Assembly: GCA_022494885.1 (NCBI GenBank)
Contig: JAGVSM010003602.1
Span: 1-64,000, forward strand
From: Micrasema longulum
Lineage: Eukaryota > Arthropoda > Insecta > Trichoptera > Brachycentridae
Length of the DNA: 64,000 nt
Reading direction: 5' to 3'
Shown piece by piece: positions 12,701-23,600 of this stretch. The translations under genes were made by a program, and so were the position numbers. Within the stretch, counting starts at the first letter, position 1. Every line of letters starts with the position of its first letter. Under the pieces are notes generated by a model. The model made no database searches and had not been told where the DNA came from. It saw nothing but the letters and a program-made list of their open reading frames with translations.

Positions 12701-14202
12701 ACATAAAACTTTCCCCGTCAAAGCTCAAATAATGAAACTGAATAGCAAACTATCACTGCAGAACCACAGGTGGGTGTTGCAGTGCAGGCTGTGTGACGGG
12801 TCAGCCTACTTGGACGTGGAAGTCTCCAGCCAGGTGTTGTGTCAGATGGTCGGCTATACGCCGGCAGAGATGACCAAAATGAAAGGGGAAATGGCCTCCA
12901 ATCCATCACTGAAGGAAAAAATGCTTCAGGTTGATTATTTTGATATATTTTATATTATGTGCTTTTATGTTATTATACATAAATTGTTTATTTAGTATTT
13001 GAGTTAATAAGGGCGAATGAAGAATATGCTTAATTGTGGGCAGTTCGATTCTGGGAAGATTGACACAAAATATTTGTTTTCAATGAAGTTTTCATGCAGT
13101 GTTTCAATTTATATATTTTTATTTTATTAAACATTTAAATACAAATTCACTCTTATAACCAATCATTTTATAAAAGCTAAATCCCACCAAGCCACCTTTT
13201 GTGGGTTGTTGGTTATTCCCTGACTGGCATCTGAAGCTTAAGACTGATCACCTTACTTTCTAGTAATAGATGATCCGAGATACGCCGTATTTGATTTAAT
13301 AATACAGTGCCCAATGCACCATCGGGTATGGATAAGGGTTTAACAATGATGATGATTATAATTTGTAGATTCGTACAATTATGAAATTATTTATCTTAAA
13401 AAATAGGAAAGATGATTTATTATCTAATCTATTAATTGAAACATTAGGATTCATGAAGATAAAAATTTCACTCTTAACCCTACCGGGCTTAAGGGGGAGT
13501 TATCTAGGGTCCTCCAAGGGTGGTATTCTGAATCTTCTCTACCCCATAGAGAGTGGTTAATTTGGGAATTTTTATTTTTTTAATATGACGAAACTTTGCT
13601 TCATATAATGGCCACACATATGATTAAACATCCAATGATGTATATGTTCAAACTAATGCGGTTTAGTCAATTCAACCTAATTAAGTGTTTTGGGTAATGC
13701 TTAAGGTCACAATAAATACGTGTTAAAAATGCGTTTTCTACGCGCGCATTAGTGTTCAGAATACCACCCCAGGTAGCATATATTGATTTAGATTTTTTGC
13801 ATAATCTTTGTAATCTTAAAAATGGACCAAAATTATTTTTCTGCTAAATTCTTTCAATAGTCTAGTCTAGTCTTAGTTTTCCCCCATGTAAACAGCAAAC
13901 ATTACAATTCGTCGTTTTACAGTTTGCTCTTTTGATATGTTGGTCAGTTTGCATGTGGGCTTTTTGCAAAAAAAACACATTGTGCATCTCAAAAATATTT
14001 GTCAGTGTTTTTTTTTCAGCAATTAGTTTACTAATAAGGAATTTATTTTTAGGGAATAAACAATGCCAGACAAAAAATACAGAAATTGGACTGCCTTCTT
14101 CTTATTGCATACAGCTCTACTGGTCCAACTATTGTGGGAACGGAAGACTTTCAATTTGCACATCTGCGCCAACTGAAAACACGGCATACACATCAAAAGT
14201 GA
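9708..14202 (+). CDS. RMI1: RMI1, RecQ-mediated genome instability protein 1
   Basis: RMI1 is the OB-fold partner of BLM helicase and topoisomerase III-alpha in the complex that dissolves double Holliday junctions. Seven exons join in phase to 562 residues: 9708-9796, 9876-10075, 10349-10466, 10688-10800, 11812-11964, 12064-12929 and 14053-14202. The N-terminal helical domain (about 1-95) contains YTRQQLNEMVKSQWLLGDL. OB1 (about 135-215) contains LTDGVQEIAGIEY and ITVLGGEVDDLL. A long acidic linker follows (about 225-410, e.g. LDDEEEFERMVDIDEF). OB2 (about 415-555) is split across the last two exons. The last exon begins GINNARQKIQKLDCLLLIAY after the acceptor at 14051-14052 and has no ATG in its frame, but matches the end of OB2 and keeps phase. 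The start ATG at 9708 opens the conserved N-terminus. Several introns hold MITEs, one ending at 11778, only 33 bp before exon 5. It is similar in layout to vertebrate RMI1. Confidence 0.9.
10516..10673. repeat. palindromic insertion with direct-repeat flanks in RMI1 intron 3
   Basis: Two arms, 10584-10608 and 10635-10659, are perfect 25-bp reverse complements separated by 26 bases. The 13-base string CCATATCTCTTTA occurs on both sides (10516-10528 and 10661-10673). The right flank is 14 bp before the exon 4 start at 10688. This looks like a small hairpin-forming element with duplicated target sequence. Confidence 0.75.
11176..11437. repeat. foldback/MITE family F in RMI1 intron 4
   Basis: Left arm about 11176-11235 and right arm about 11385-11437 are near-perfect inverted repeats of roughly 50 bp (GTGTGTTGGATTTGTTCCGA against TCGGAACAAATCCAACACAC). 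About 150 bp lie between them. One related arm occurs at 8165-8255. No transposase is present, so it is a non-autonomous element of unknown superfamily. Confidence 0.75.
11526..11778. repeat. MITE family B, copy 1, RMI1 intron 4
   Basis: The 253-bp element begins GTCGGGTTTCTGGCACGAG and ends with its inverted copy CTTGTGCCAGAAACCCGAC. A second full copy in the opposite orientation lies at 17918-18153, aligning along the entire length with substitutions and small gaps. The right end is 33 bp upstream of RMI1 exon 5. Confidence 0.8.
13517..13770. repeat. MITE family C, copy 1, RMI1 intron 6
   Basis: The element begins GGGTGGTATTCTGAATCTTC and ends in the inverted motif GTTCAGAATACCACCCC. The interior shares long segments with 39147-39509, for example CTTCATATAATGGCCACA and GTGTTTTGGGTAATGCTTAA. 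Confidence 0.75.
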
Positions 14203-14372
14203 TTCTTCAAATAGCCGATGCAAAAAATTTTTACAACAGAGGATTGTATCGAAATCTCTCACATAGTTTTATTTTCGTTATGGAAACATTTATAGCTCTG
14301 ACAGTTAAAAAAAACTTGTCTGTACTTGCTTGAAAAATGATCATCAATCCTCTGCTGTAGATGGCATATTTA

Positions 14373-14378
14373 AATAAA
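14373..14378 (+). terminator. candidate polyadenylation signal for RMI1
   Basis: AATAAA lies 171 bp after the RMI1 stop codon in sense orientation and is the nearest canonical hexamer downstream of the stop. Confidence 0.4.
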
Positions 14379-14969
14379 CTATCGAAAAATAATACAAACA
14401 TTATCTATGAAAGGGTTTTTAGGTTTAAAAAAAAAACAAAACAATTTTATATCATTATATTTATTTAAAATATTTCAACTTTACAACTAAGAGTACGGTA
14501 ATTTAGATTTGCCAAATAAAATTTGTCCTTGTTACAGAAATGTTGAATTTCTGAAATATTCAATTACCTCCTAAAATAAAACTAAAGTAAATGTTAAAGT
14601 CCCAAGTCAAATCAGCTATAAAGTGATAATTTGTTTATTAATAAATACAATATCACAAATCAAATTTAATATTTATTGCAGACGAAATATTATTTATAAT
14701 ATACAGGAGAAAAATAATATTTTTCGTTGCTTAAACAAAAAGCATATTGCGAAGCAATGTTATAATATACATTATTAATAAAATAATTAATGGGGAAAAG
14801 CTTAAGCTGAGTAAATAATTAATTTTGCACAAAATTCTTATGTTCCTGTTACTTATCTATCACAATATAAATAAAATATGCTTGATCCAAAATGCAGTAT
14901 CTTATCCATAACTTCGATAGAATGCTAATTCATTAAAATGATTTGGACTAAGACACACATGGTGTACAC

Positions 14970-15459
14970 CAAGCGTGTCAAACTCAAACGCTGACATTGG
15001 GCCAAATATTGAAGATTTAAGAAATATCATTTTACTTTGAAAAGTAGATATGTATTATGTAGGTGATAGTATAAAAAAAGAAAAAGAATAATATTACGTA
15101 ATACAGTAAATTAATGTTAGTAAATTTTATTACATAAAAACTCACTGACTTTTTTATGTCTACCGGTTTCGAGATGTACCCGTCTCTTCGCCAGGAAACT
15201 TATAATGTAAATAAAGATGTATAGTGGGATTGGCATGCTAGTGTAATTAGTGTTCTGATAAAGAGATGGATGCATCTCGAAACTGGTAGACATTAAGTTA
15301 GTATGTACTCAAATTTATTGAATGTTTGACTGCAAATAAATGATAATATTATTTTCGTCCTGACACATGACATCTCTTCTCTGCTACTATTTTTCCTGCT
15401 TCGGAGAAATTTTGGCTTATGACTTTATATTGGCTGGGCCGTGAGTTTGACATGTTCGC
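14970..15459. mobile_element. hAT-like MITE with target duplication
   Basis: The ends are inverted: AAGCGTGTCAAACTC on the left against GAGTTTGACATGTTCGC on the right, both followed inward by a GGGCC block. The 7-base string TGTACAC occurs at both borders (14963-14969 and 15460-15466), consistent with an 8-bp hAT target duplication carrying one mismatch. A second, nested inverted repeat (CTACCGGTTTCGAGATG near 15160, GCATCTCGAAACTGGTAG near 15272) lies inside. There is no transposase. Confidence 0.75.
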
Positions 15460-17917
15460 TGTACACAGTAATAGAAATAATATTAATTTGGTAGAGAACT
15501 ATGTATGTACAATAATTAAAAAGCCCCTTTCAACAACACAGAAATACGCATTTCAAGAAATGAATATAATATTTTTTACATAAATTTATGCGCCATATAT
15601 GCACATTAAATACATTACTCAATAATTTATCCATTGTTAAAACCTACAAAATTTAGAAGTTAATAAATTCTGTCAATCTGAAACAAAACTCACCGAATTT
15701 GATCTGGAATTCTGACATAAATGACATGTTCCTTCCGACTACTGAAAACCTCGCAAAAAAGTCCATGAATGATCGAAGAAAGAGAAGAATCTTGATAACT
15801 GCCCCTGCGCAAGACATTTATATCTTAATCCTATCACCCATTTATTTTTTGTTTATTATTTATAGATGAATCTGTTAAGGTTTATAATATCGCCTATTGC
15901 GGGTTGTAAAAAAATGCATAAATCAACAAAAAAGATTTTTACTATTAACAAGTTTTTGGGATTGATTTGGTATTTACTTTGAATTACAATATCGAGACAA
16001 TTTAAAGTGACTACATCAATACAATAGAGAGCAATGAAGTCCTTAAATTACAAACATGCGAAGAGAACAATGTACAACAGAATAATTAATTATACAATAG
16101 TTAAGGAAGCAAAAGTCCAACTATTTGTTAAATTTATAATCACCGTGTAACATGTGTAGAGATTACGACAGTGATTATATTTGATGTATTTTTTATTGGT
16201 GCAAATAATTGAGGGATTCAAATTATGACCCTAACTGTTCAAAAATAAAGAAGATCACCCAGCCTCCACACATTTTTGGGCTAATTTTGAAAGTGCCGGC
16301 CATCTAAATTAAATTTAATATTCTAATAGAGTATAACAAAATAAACCCTTTTTATTACAAGACAAAAGTTCTAAGTCAAGTCTGCGAGATAATATTCAAA
16401 CTCAAAAGGTCCCGGCATGCCCGTTTACGAACCTATAATGTGTATACAGGCATGGATAAAGCTTTCACAGGCAGACAAGCTATTGCGCACTATTATTGCT
16501 CCTGCCATAATGGCAGAACTATCGGCTGCTGCTCCCTTGTGATGTGTATAGTATGGTACATGGGGTATGCAAGGAAGTGTTAGTAGATATATTTGTTCGA
16601 TCATGAGCATTATGATAGTATTAAAATATTTTTACAGTGATTATTTTTATTTTTTGTTTTATTTTCCCCCTGAGCCTTTTTATAATGAATGTGCGACTAA
16701 AACGCAATTGACTACTATTACACCACTTTATATAACACTTGTATCAAAACAAAACTGCTTTACATCTATGCTTAGTGATACTTTGAGGCTAAATATTCAA
16801 ACATAAATATAATCACAGAAAATTGACTCAGAACTTTGGTATAGTAATAAACAATGTTTATAATGCTGATTTCTATTTGAATAATGCATTTATATTTGTT
16901 GGCCGGCAAAATAAAAATTTCCCCTTTACATAGTTACCATGAGACATTCCACAAAATAGTATATATATGTAATTTAAAAAATAAGAATAGTTTAGGTATT
17001 TTTAATTTGAGAAGATACATCAGAAACGGATCTATGCATCTTGATGACATTCATTGAGGCCTAAATACAAAATTGCACATACTCGAAACATTAAATTTCA
17101 TTGGTATATCTGTGATAATACAATACATGTACATTTTAATATCCAAGTAATTTAGAGCTTACTTTTTTGGAGTTATTACTGGATTGCATCTAAAAGTAAC
17201 AGAGATAGTTAAAATTTAATTTACTCAGTACAAGGTAATTTATATTGTTAAACTAAAAATACATGCGTTCCTTTGTTTAGACGCTAAGTCAATTGCGCTA
17301 TTTTCAACTTTGAACACTATCTGTGCTGTTTTCAAATTGAACATTGCCCGGTGCTGCTTGGTGATGGCGACCTTCTTTCCAACAGCTAGCCGCAGCGACG
17401 CGAGTAAAATGCTATTTTCAACATGAGCATTAACCTAGCAGTGTCCAATGATATTAACCTTCTTCCTAACACAGTAAGTCGTAGTGTTAAATTTAGAAAC
17501 ATCATTTTGAGTCAAATGAGCTATGCATTACCCGGTCTCATTAATGGTAAGTTGTACAATGTGAAATTTGGACACATTCATTAATTCATTTATAGATCAA
17601 CAATTTTTTACTCGGCCTTTTTCGGTAAATAAATCACACTCATTTAATGGTAATTTGTAGCAACGAGAAATTCTAAAATAATATTTAAAATGTCATTTCT
17701 AGCCAAATTTTTCTCGGCTTTCTTCGGTAAAATATGAAATTTGTTGTCTTTAATTTGAAGATGTGAAATTTAGACAAAAATAATCATTTATCAAGCATGC
17801 TGTTTTCGCGCTTATTTTTCCCCGGCCATATACTAAATTAACTGAAATATTGAGAGAAAATTGTATGGTTCGAGTATCCTTATTATTTGAAATATGTACA
17901 ATAATTTTATATTATTA

Positions 17918-18153
17918 TTCTGGAACATGCTGGTGACTAACATTTTACTAGTGGCGAGATATTACACTTGAAGTTAAAATCTCGTCCCAAATCGACAATT
18001 CAAATAAAACTGCTGCGTTGAATATTAGTTTATGTATTCATAAAATATGAAATATTTTTATTTACTTTTAAAACAATGATTATTTGATGCCAGTTATGAA
18101 TCAATCTCATTTTTTGAAAATTTGTAGTTATCAACTTGTTCCAGAAACCCGAC
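17918..18153. repeat. MITE family B, copy 2
   Basis: This is the opposite-orientation counterpart of 11526-11778. It ends CTTGTTCCAGAAACCCGAC and begins TTCTGGAACATGCTGGTGAC. Shared interior segments include CTAACATTTTACTAGT and ACAATTCAAATAAAAC. Confidence 0.75.
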
Positions 18154-18247
18154 ACGAGTTTTATAATTTACAAATAGTAATGAAGGACTTAAAAATCTAT
18201 TTATTTATTTAAATATAATATATGAATTGTTAAAGTTTCTCAGTTAC

Positions 18248-18652
18248 CAATGAGGAAGTTCAGTGTTTTTTTTGTTTTGTTAATAGACTATTAAACTAAG
18301 ACAAAATTTAAAAAATTTATATATCTGTATTATCTATATTGCTATGATTTTTTTTAATTAGTCCGCCCGTGACTTTACAAGTTGTCGTCGGTGAGTTATG
18401 CTGACATTTAAAAGTAGAGCCCTGTAGCGTCAAAATATACGGAATGTTGAATAAAAAGGCTACTCGGAAACTGAAAATCTATCACAACACATAAAAACGC
18501 AGCAATTGATTGGTCGATTCAAAAGAACCTGTGACGTAGTTCATTTTTTCCATACATTTTTGAGAAACTTTCCCATACAATTATATGCTCTAATTTTTCC
18601 CACATGTAAGAAAACATTTTTTATATTCAATTTTCTGTTTCCTTATTTACAT
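18248..18652 (+). repeat. MITE family A, copy 1
   Basis: It begins CAATGAGGAAGTTCAGTG like the 401-bp reference copy at 42546-42946 and keeps the internal block TTGATTGGTCGATTCA and the CATACATTTTTGAGAAACTT segment. The right end is degenerate (TTTCCTTATTTACA). Confidence 0.75.
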
Positions 18653-19399
18653 CAAAGGTGATTAGGATCTATTATGTAAACAAATCTTTAACTTTTGGTT
18701 CGCAATGAGTAAAAAAAAAATCTTTAAAAATGTCCTTATATTATCAAATCAATATAATAAAATTGTTTTTAACAATGTAAACTTTTTGTCACAAACTTAA
18801 AACGCAATATTACCTTTATTTTATCCAAATCTTTATCATCTATATCAGAGGCCTCCAAACAATGACCTGCGGGAAAACACCCGCCTGCGTTAGGTCGAAT
18901 ATGCCCGGTATCCGGCACGCTACAGTTTATTTTGATTGTTGATTGATTCACAACGTAAGTAAATCATACAAAATAATAATATGGTTTTAATTAGCGACCA
19001 ATTAAGAAACATATTAACTGATATGCATAATGTAATCAAACTTATCTGTAATTAATGATACAAGATTTATCCTAAATACTTACAATTAGTGAAATTTATG
19101 TAGCTCTAACACTGCACTGAAAATTGTTTGCAGCTGCAGATCAAGTTTACTGTGGTAAGCATTAGCATCGTGCTCCTCAGTTAACTTGGATCTGTAAATG
19201 TTTTTTGTATATTTCATTTTGGAAAATGTTTTTTCATACAGATAGGTAGTTCTGAAAGCGGAAAAAATCCACGAGCAAATTTATGCAACTGATGAAACCG
19301 TATGAGTAGAAGACTCCAGCAATTAAAGACCTTGTTTTAAAAACCTCAAATGGCTCAAACCAACTATTTATCAGGAGAGTGTTTAGACTTAATGCCACG

Positions 19400-19789
19400 G
19401 TTAACTATTGTTTTTATGTCTTTAATACACTGAATAGAAATTGAAAAAACTTTTTAAAACTACTTTTGTATTGTATTATCAGTGCTATGATTTTTTAAAG
19501 TTGAGTATATTTTTATTTACTTCGCATGTGACGTCCTCAAGTTCTCTTCTTCCCCTTCTTCGAGATGAGTTCTGCTTATTGGTCAGTTGACCTACCGTAA
19601 ACCGGATATCTATTACAACTCTCTTATCATCGGTTGATTCAGAAGAACTAGTGACGTCATGCGAAGTAGTTAATTTTGATTATTTTTTCATACATTTTCA
19701 AGGAACTTTGCCGTACAATTTAATGCTCTAATATTTTAAGAATACATTTTTTATATCCAATTTCCCGTAGGGCTGAACATCTTCATTGT
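19400..19789 (+). repeat. MITE family A, copy 2
   Basis: It shares ATTATCAGTGCTATGATTTT, CTCTTATCATCGGTTGATTC and the right end CCGTAGGGCTGAA with the family. The left terminus is eroded. It carries a perfect TGACGTCA at 19652-19659. Confidence 0.7.
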
Positions 19790-20647
19790 AAATTATCTAC
19801 GGTATCGCAACCACAAATATTTCTATTTACAATCTAGTTAGTCTTGTAAATGTGCTCATTTTTAATATTTGGGTCAATTCTATAATTACATACTGCTTTT
19901 TGGAAAGTCAGAATATCCGATAGAGTTAGCGGAGAAGAATACTTTGCGGGGGATTCTATTAAACATGCACTAAAGAGAAAATTTAATATATTATTTTGAG
20001 GAATCCATGGCGATAAAAGAAATATCTTACATATTTTTATAGGTATGGTAGACTAGTTTTTAAAAGATAGTGAAATAAATGTTAAATTTTCATTAAACAA
20101 TCCTAAAAAGAAACAGGGATTCAATAATTTATATTCTTATTTGATTTATTGTTATGTAGATTTCCAGAAAGAGACAATTGTGAAATTCTTACAATTTAAA
20201 ATGCTAACACATATTCACAGAAATAGTTACTCACTGGGCGAGCTCCAAATGGGAGTTATAATACAGCTGTACAGTATTTTTTTTTACAAATATTAAAAAA
20301 AAAAAAACAAAATGACAAAAATAATAATACATAATCTATAAAAACATTTATGGTTAAAATATAAAATGAAAAAAAAAGTTTTAAAGCATCTATCTACACA
20401 TCATATCTGTAGGAAGCTAGTAAATACATAAGTTATTCAGCAATATATAAAAATGCCAAAAAATAACTTTTTAAGCCTTGTAATTAATAATCCATTGTGT
20501 ATTTTGCTGCCAGGCAGTACGGTGGACTATAAATATAACTTTCAACAAGTAAATAAGAATATGTTAAAAGGTGCGATAATTACACATGCAGTAAGTTGAT
20601 GACAAAATTTAGCTTTAAAATTACAAGGAAAAGAAATTCCGAAGTCT

Positions 20648-23600
20648 TTACACAATTCTCTCGTAAAAGAGTAAATACGCCTGAGCTTTAAGGACTTTAT
20701 CTTCTGAACTTTCTACAACTCTACTGTCGGAGATATAGAACCATTTCCCCGGTGGAGGTTCCACTTGGGATGTTCCGGACGCCTTCTCCCCCGACTCGTA
20801 CCCGGACATGGAACTGTCCGTATCGTCGTTAGTTCCATTCAGCACTTCCGGCGCTGTATTGTCGGCTTCGTCCCTGCTGACATTTTCACCCTTGGGTAAG
20901 AATGAGAAGCGCTTATCCCCCGGTTTGGCTTGCGACCTCACCTTCACATAGGCCACGTAGTGTCCTCCGTGCATGCTTCCCGAATGTTCTACAACTCCGT
21001 AAAGAGAATACAGCAGTTTGGTTTGGTCGGGAGATACATTCGGAAGGCTTCTGACTTTCTCGGAACAGAATGGTGCCAAATCCAATATGGTGGAAAAGTT
21101 AACGTGCTTAGCCATTTTGCGGAACACACACCGCGGACCGAATTGAAAACGTTTCAAATGAAGAATGAGTACGGCGGGTGGACTGGATATGAGAAATCTT
21201 TTAGTCGCATTTGTGTAGACAGTTTTACCGGTATTGGCTTTCTTAGTGCAAGCTTCGCACCCCACTTTGTTATTGCCGGCCAAGAGTTCCGAAGCCGTGA
21301 ACTGATTGAGGCAGGACTGAATACTGTACTCCCCATCGTCACATTGGTATCGAGGGGAAACCGTCGGATTGCGATTCATTAGTTGGGAATGCACTTTAGA
21401 AGAATCTAGATCTCGACTCGTCAACCTAAATTCGGAAGGGTCTAATGTGCTCTCCATGTTGAGAGTCAAGCTAGTTGGGAGTTTACTGATGGCCCCTTTG
21501 CTGGGGTTATCCAGTTTTAAGCAATCCATCTTGGAGTGAATTTTAAACTCGCTCCAATTAGGCATAGGTCTCTGCATAGCGGAACGTAAAATTATTGAAG
21601 GTACATGGTTTTCCGATTCTACAAAAGAACTCCGCGAGACAGGACGATCTAATTGGTAAACGGGAGAATTGTTGGTTTGTCGAGGGCTGGACATATCCAT
21701 GTTGATTTCGCTGGAGAGAGATGTGGGGCTTCCTAACTCTTTGCTAGTGAGAGGCGATTCTACATTGACAGTATCGGAAAGGGTATGTTTAGCCGTCTCT
21801 GGACTCGCCACACCAGAGTCCGGGTTTGAGTAAACGGGACTATCCACAGAGCTAAGGGGGTGGTATTCGAGCGCTATTGCCTTGGCTGACAAGTATGTGG
21901 TAGGTAAAGCGTCATCTTTGTCTTTTTCTAATCTTTCCGGAGAGAGATCACTTTTTTCTTTATCTAAATCAACAGGACTAGCGCGTATGGAGTCAGAACT
22001 GATCAGTTTATCAGAATTGTATCCTGATTCCATTTGGTATGCGAAGGCAGCGGCAGTATCCGGTTGTGGCTGAGGATCGTCGGTGTGATTCCTTTTAGGA
22101 TTTTCTTCCAAGTTATCTTCCACATCGGCGTCAGATTGCTCGGAAGAGCTCTTGTTTTCTGTTTTACTATCGGTACCATCCAGGGGGGGAGAGGATTCAT
22201 TTTGTTTTTCAGAAACAGACCAATTATTATGCCCTGGAATTAAATAACACGTTATTCATATTTTAAAATGTAAGTAAAACATAAATATATTTTCACAACA
22301 AAAAAAAACAAGGTTAAGGAAGGTTCATGACATTCTACGATGCTAAACTCAGTGAACTGCAGCTTAATAATGCAACAGTACTGTCACCCTGAACATAACC
22401 ATCGCAATCGACTTTTTTGTGAAAAATGAGTTAAATTAAAAAAAAGTCAGGGCAGCCAGATCTATATGAATCACGTGTTCATATTTTTATATTATTTAAC
22501 ATATTTTTATCTAGTATAGTGCTGTATTTTTAATCTCCTTACTAAATATTCCCATCGTAATAGCCACTGCTATAAAAATACACGATTTTCAGTAAGTGCG
22601 CTGCACACACTACTAGACATAAGCAACCAAAATGTACATATTACGTAGTTGTTTTGCTTAGGGTCTCAGATTATACTGAAGAAATACTAAGCATAACCAA
22701 CGCATTTGATACTTACGGCATTATGCCCTGTGTACTAGTCATTATGACCGCATTTGCTACAATGGAGTATTTTCACAAGTCGGGAATAATGTTAAAAAAT
22801 TAAGATATATTTAGAGCGGATTTTTACGATTCTAATGATATAACTATGTATTCAAAACAAGTAATCATCTATAATTTTCGGGTTTATAAATGAGCACATA
22901 CAAAACGGCCCGCAGTTGGCAACACGTCATTTTGGCATCACGCGTTATGACCGCTGACTGCGCTTCTAATAAATATTGCATAAAAGTTTGAGGCCAAAAC
23001 GTTATACGAGCGTTGGTCTCCTACAGGGCGTGAAACGTCTCATTTTCGGGCAATTCAGAATATGCATTTTTCAAACCTATCTATAAAATTTATTCAACGT
23101 TGCATGAAAAAAATATTATTACCCGTATCGTCCTAATTTTTTGCTTATTTAAAAAAAAAAAACATGAATAGACTCATTGTGTTGGTAATGAGTAGGATAA
23201 TTTTTTTATTTTTTTTTCATAAAGAAATATTAGCATTTTTATAATTTACCCAAATATTTTGGTGGCCATATTCAACAAGTTGTAAATAATTCAATATTAT
23301 AAAATGGACATCAAGTTGGGGTAGAGTGAGGTTCGAACCTCGGACTTCTGATCTGTGAGTTCGGAACACTAGCCACGGGACCACAATCTGTTTTTTTATA
23401 GTTATATTTGAAATTGTGTTGGTGTAGGATAGTCAAAACAGATAAAGTAAAAATAGAAAAAAGTGTACGACAAGGTGACAGTATCTCTCGAAATCTTTTC
23501 ACCTAGCCCTGGAAACTACGTCCCTCACTGTTGACATACAAAAGTTAAAGTGCATTAAGCGAGCAGACATCGCAGAAAGAACAGGACAGTGTCAGATGGT

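Larger units (their letters stand above)
14203..20647. other. RMI1-USP16/45 spacer (convergent genes)
   Basis: RMI1 and USP16/45 are transcribed towards each other here. The stretch holds no supportable gene. It contains a hAT-like MITE (14970-15459), a family B MITE (17918-18153) and two family A MITEs (18248-18652, 19400-19789). A short GC-rich patch around 18845-18920 resembles a hAT terminus but has no partner. The final few hundred bases before 20648 are probably the USP16/45 3' UTR. Confidence 0.6.

Noticed and set aside
13932..14333. 133-codon plus-strand frame overlapping the last RMI1 exon
   Set aside because: Another frame here encodes the RMI1 C-terminus with a correct acceptor and phase; the longer frame has no recognisable protein and is a shadow.
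20930..21382. 150-codon plus-strand frame opposite USP16/45
   Set aside because: It is antisense to the conserved catalytic exon, so the openness reflects codon use of the real gene on the other strand.
23311..23400. Possible tRNA gene with a perfect B-box
   Set aside because: The A-box is poor, no acceptor stem pairs, and near-identical heads at 28790 and 62190 show it is a SINE.
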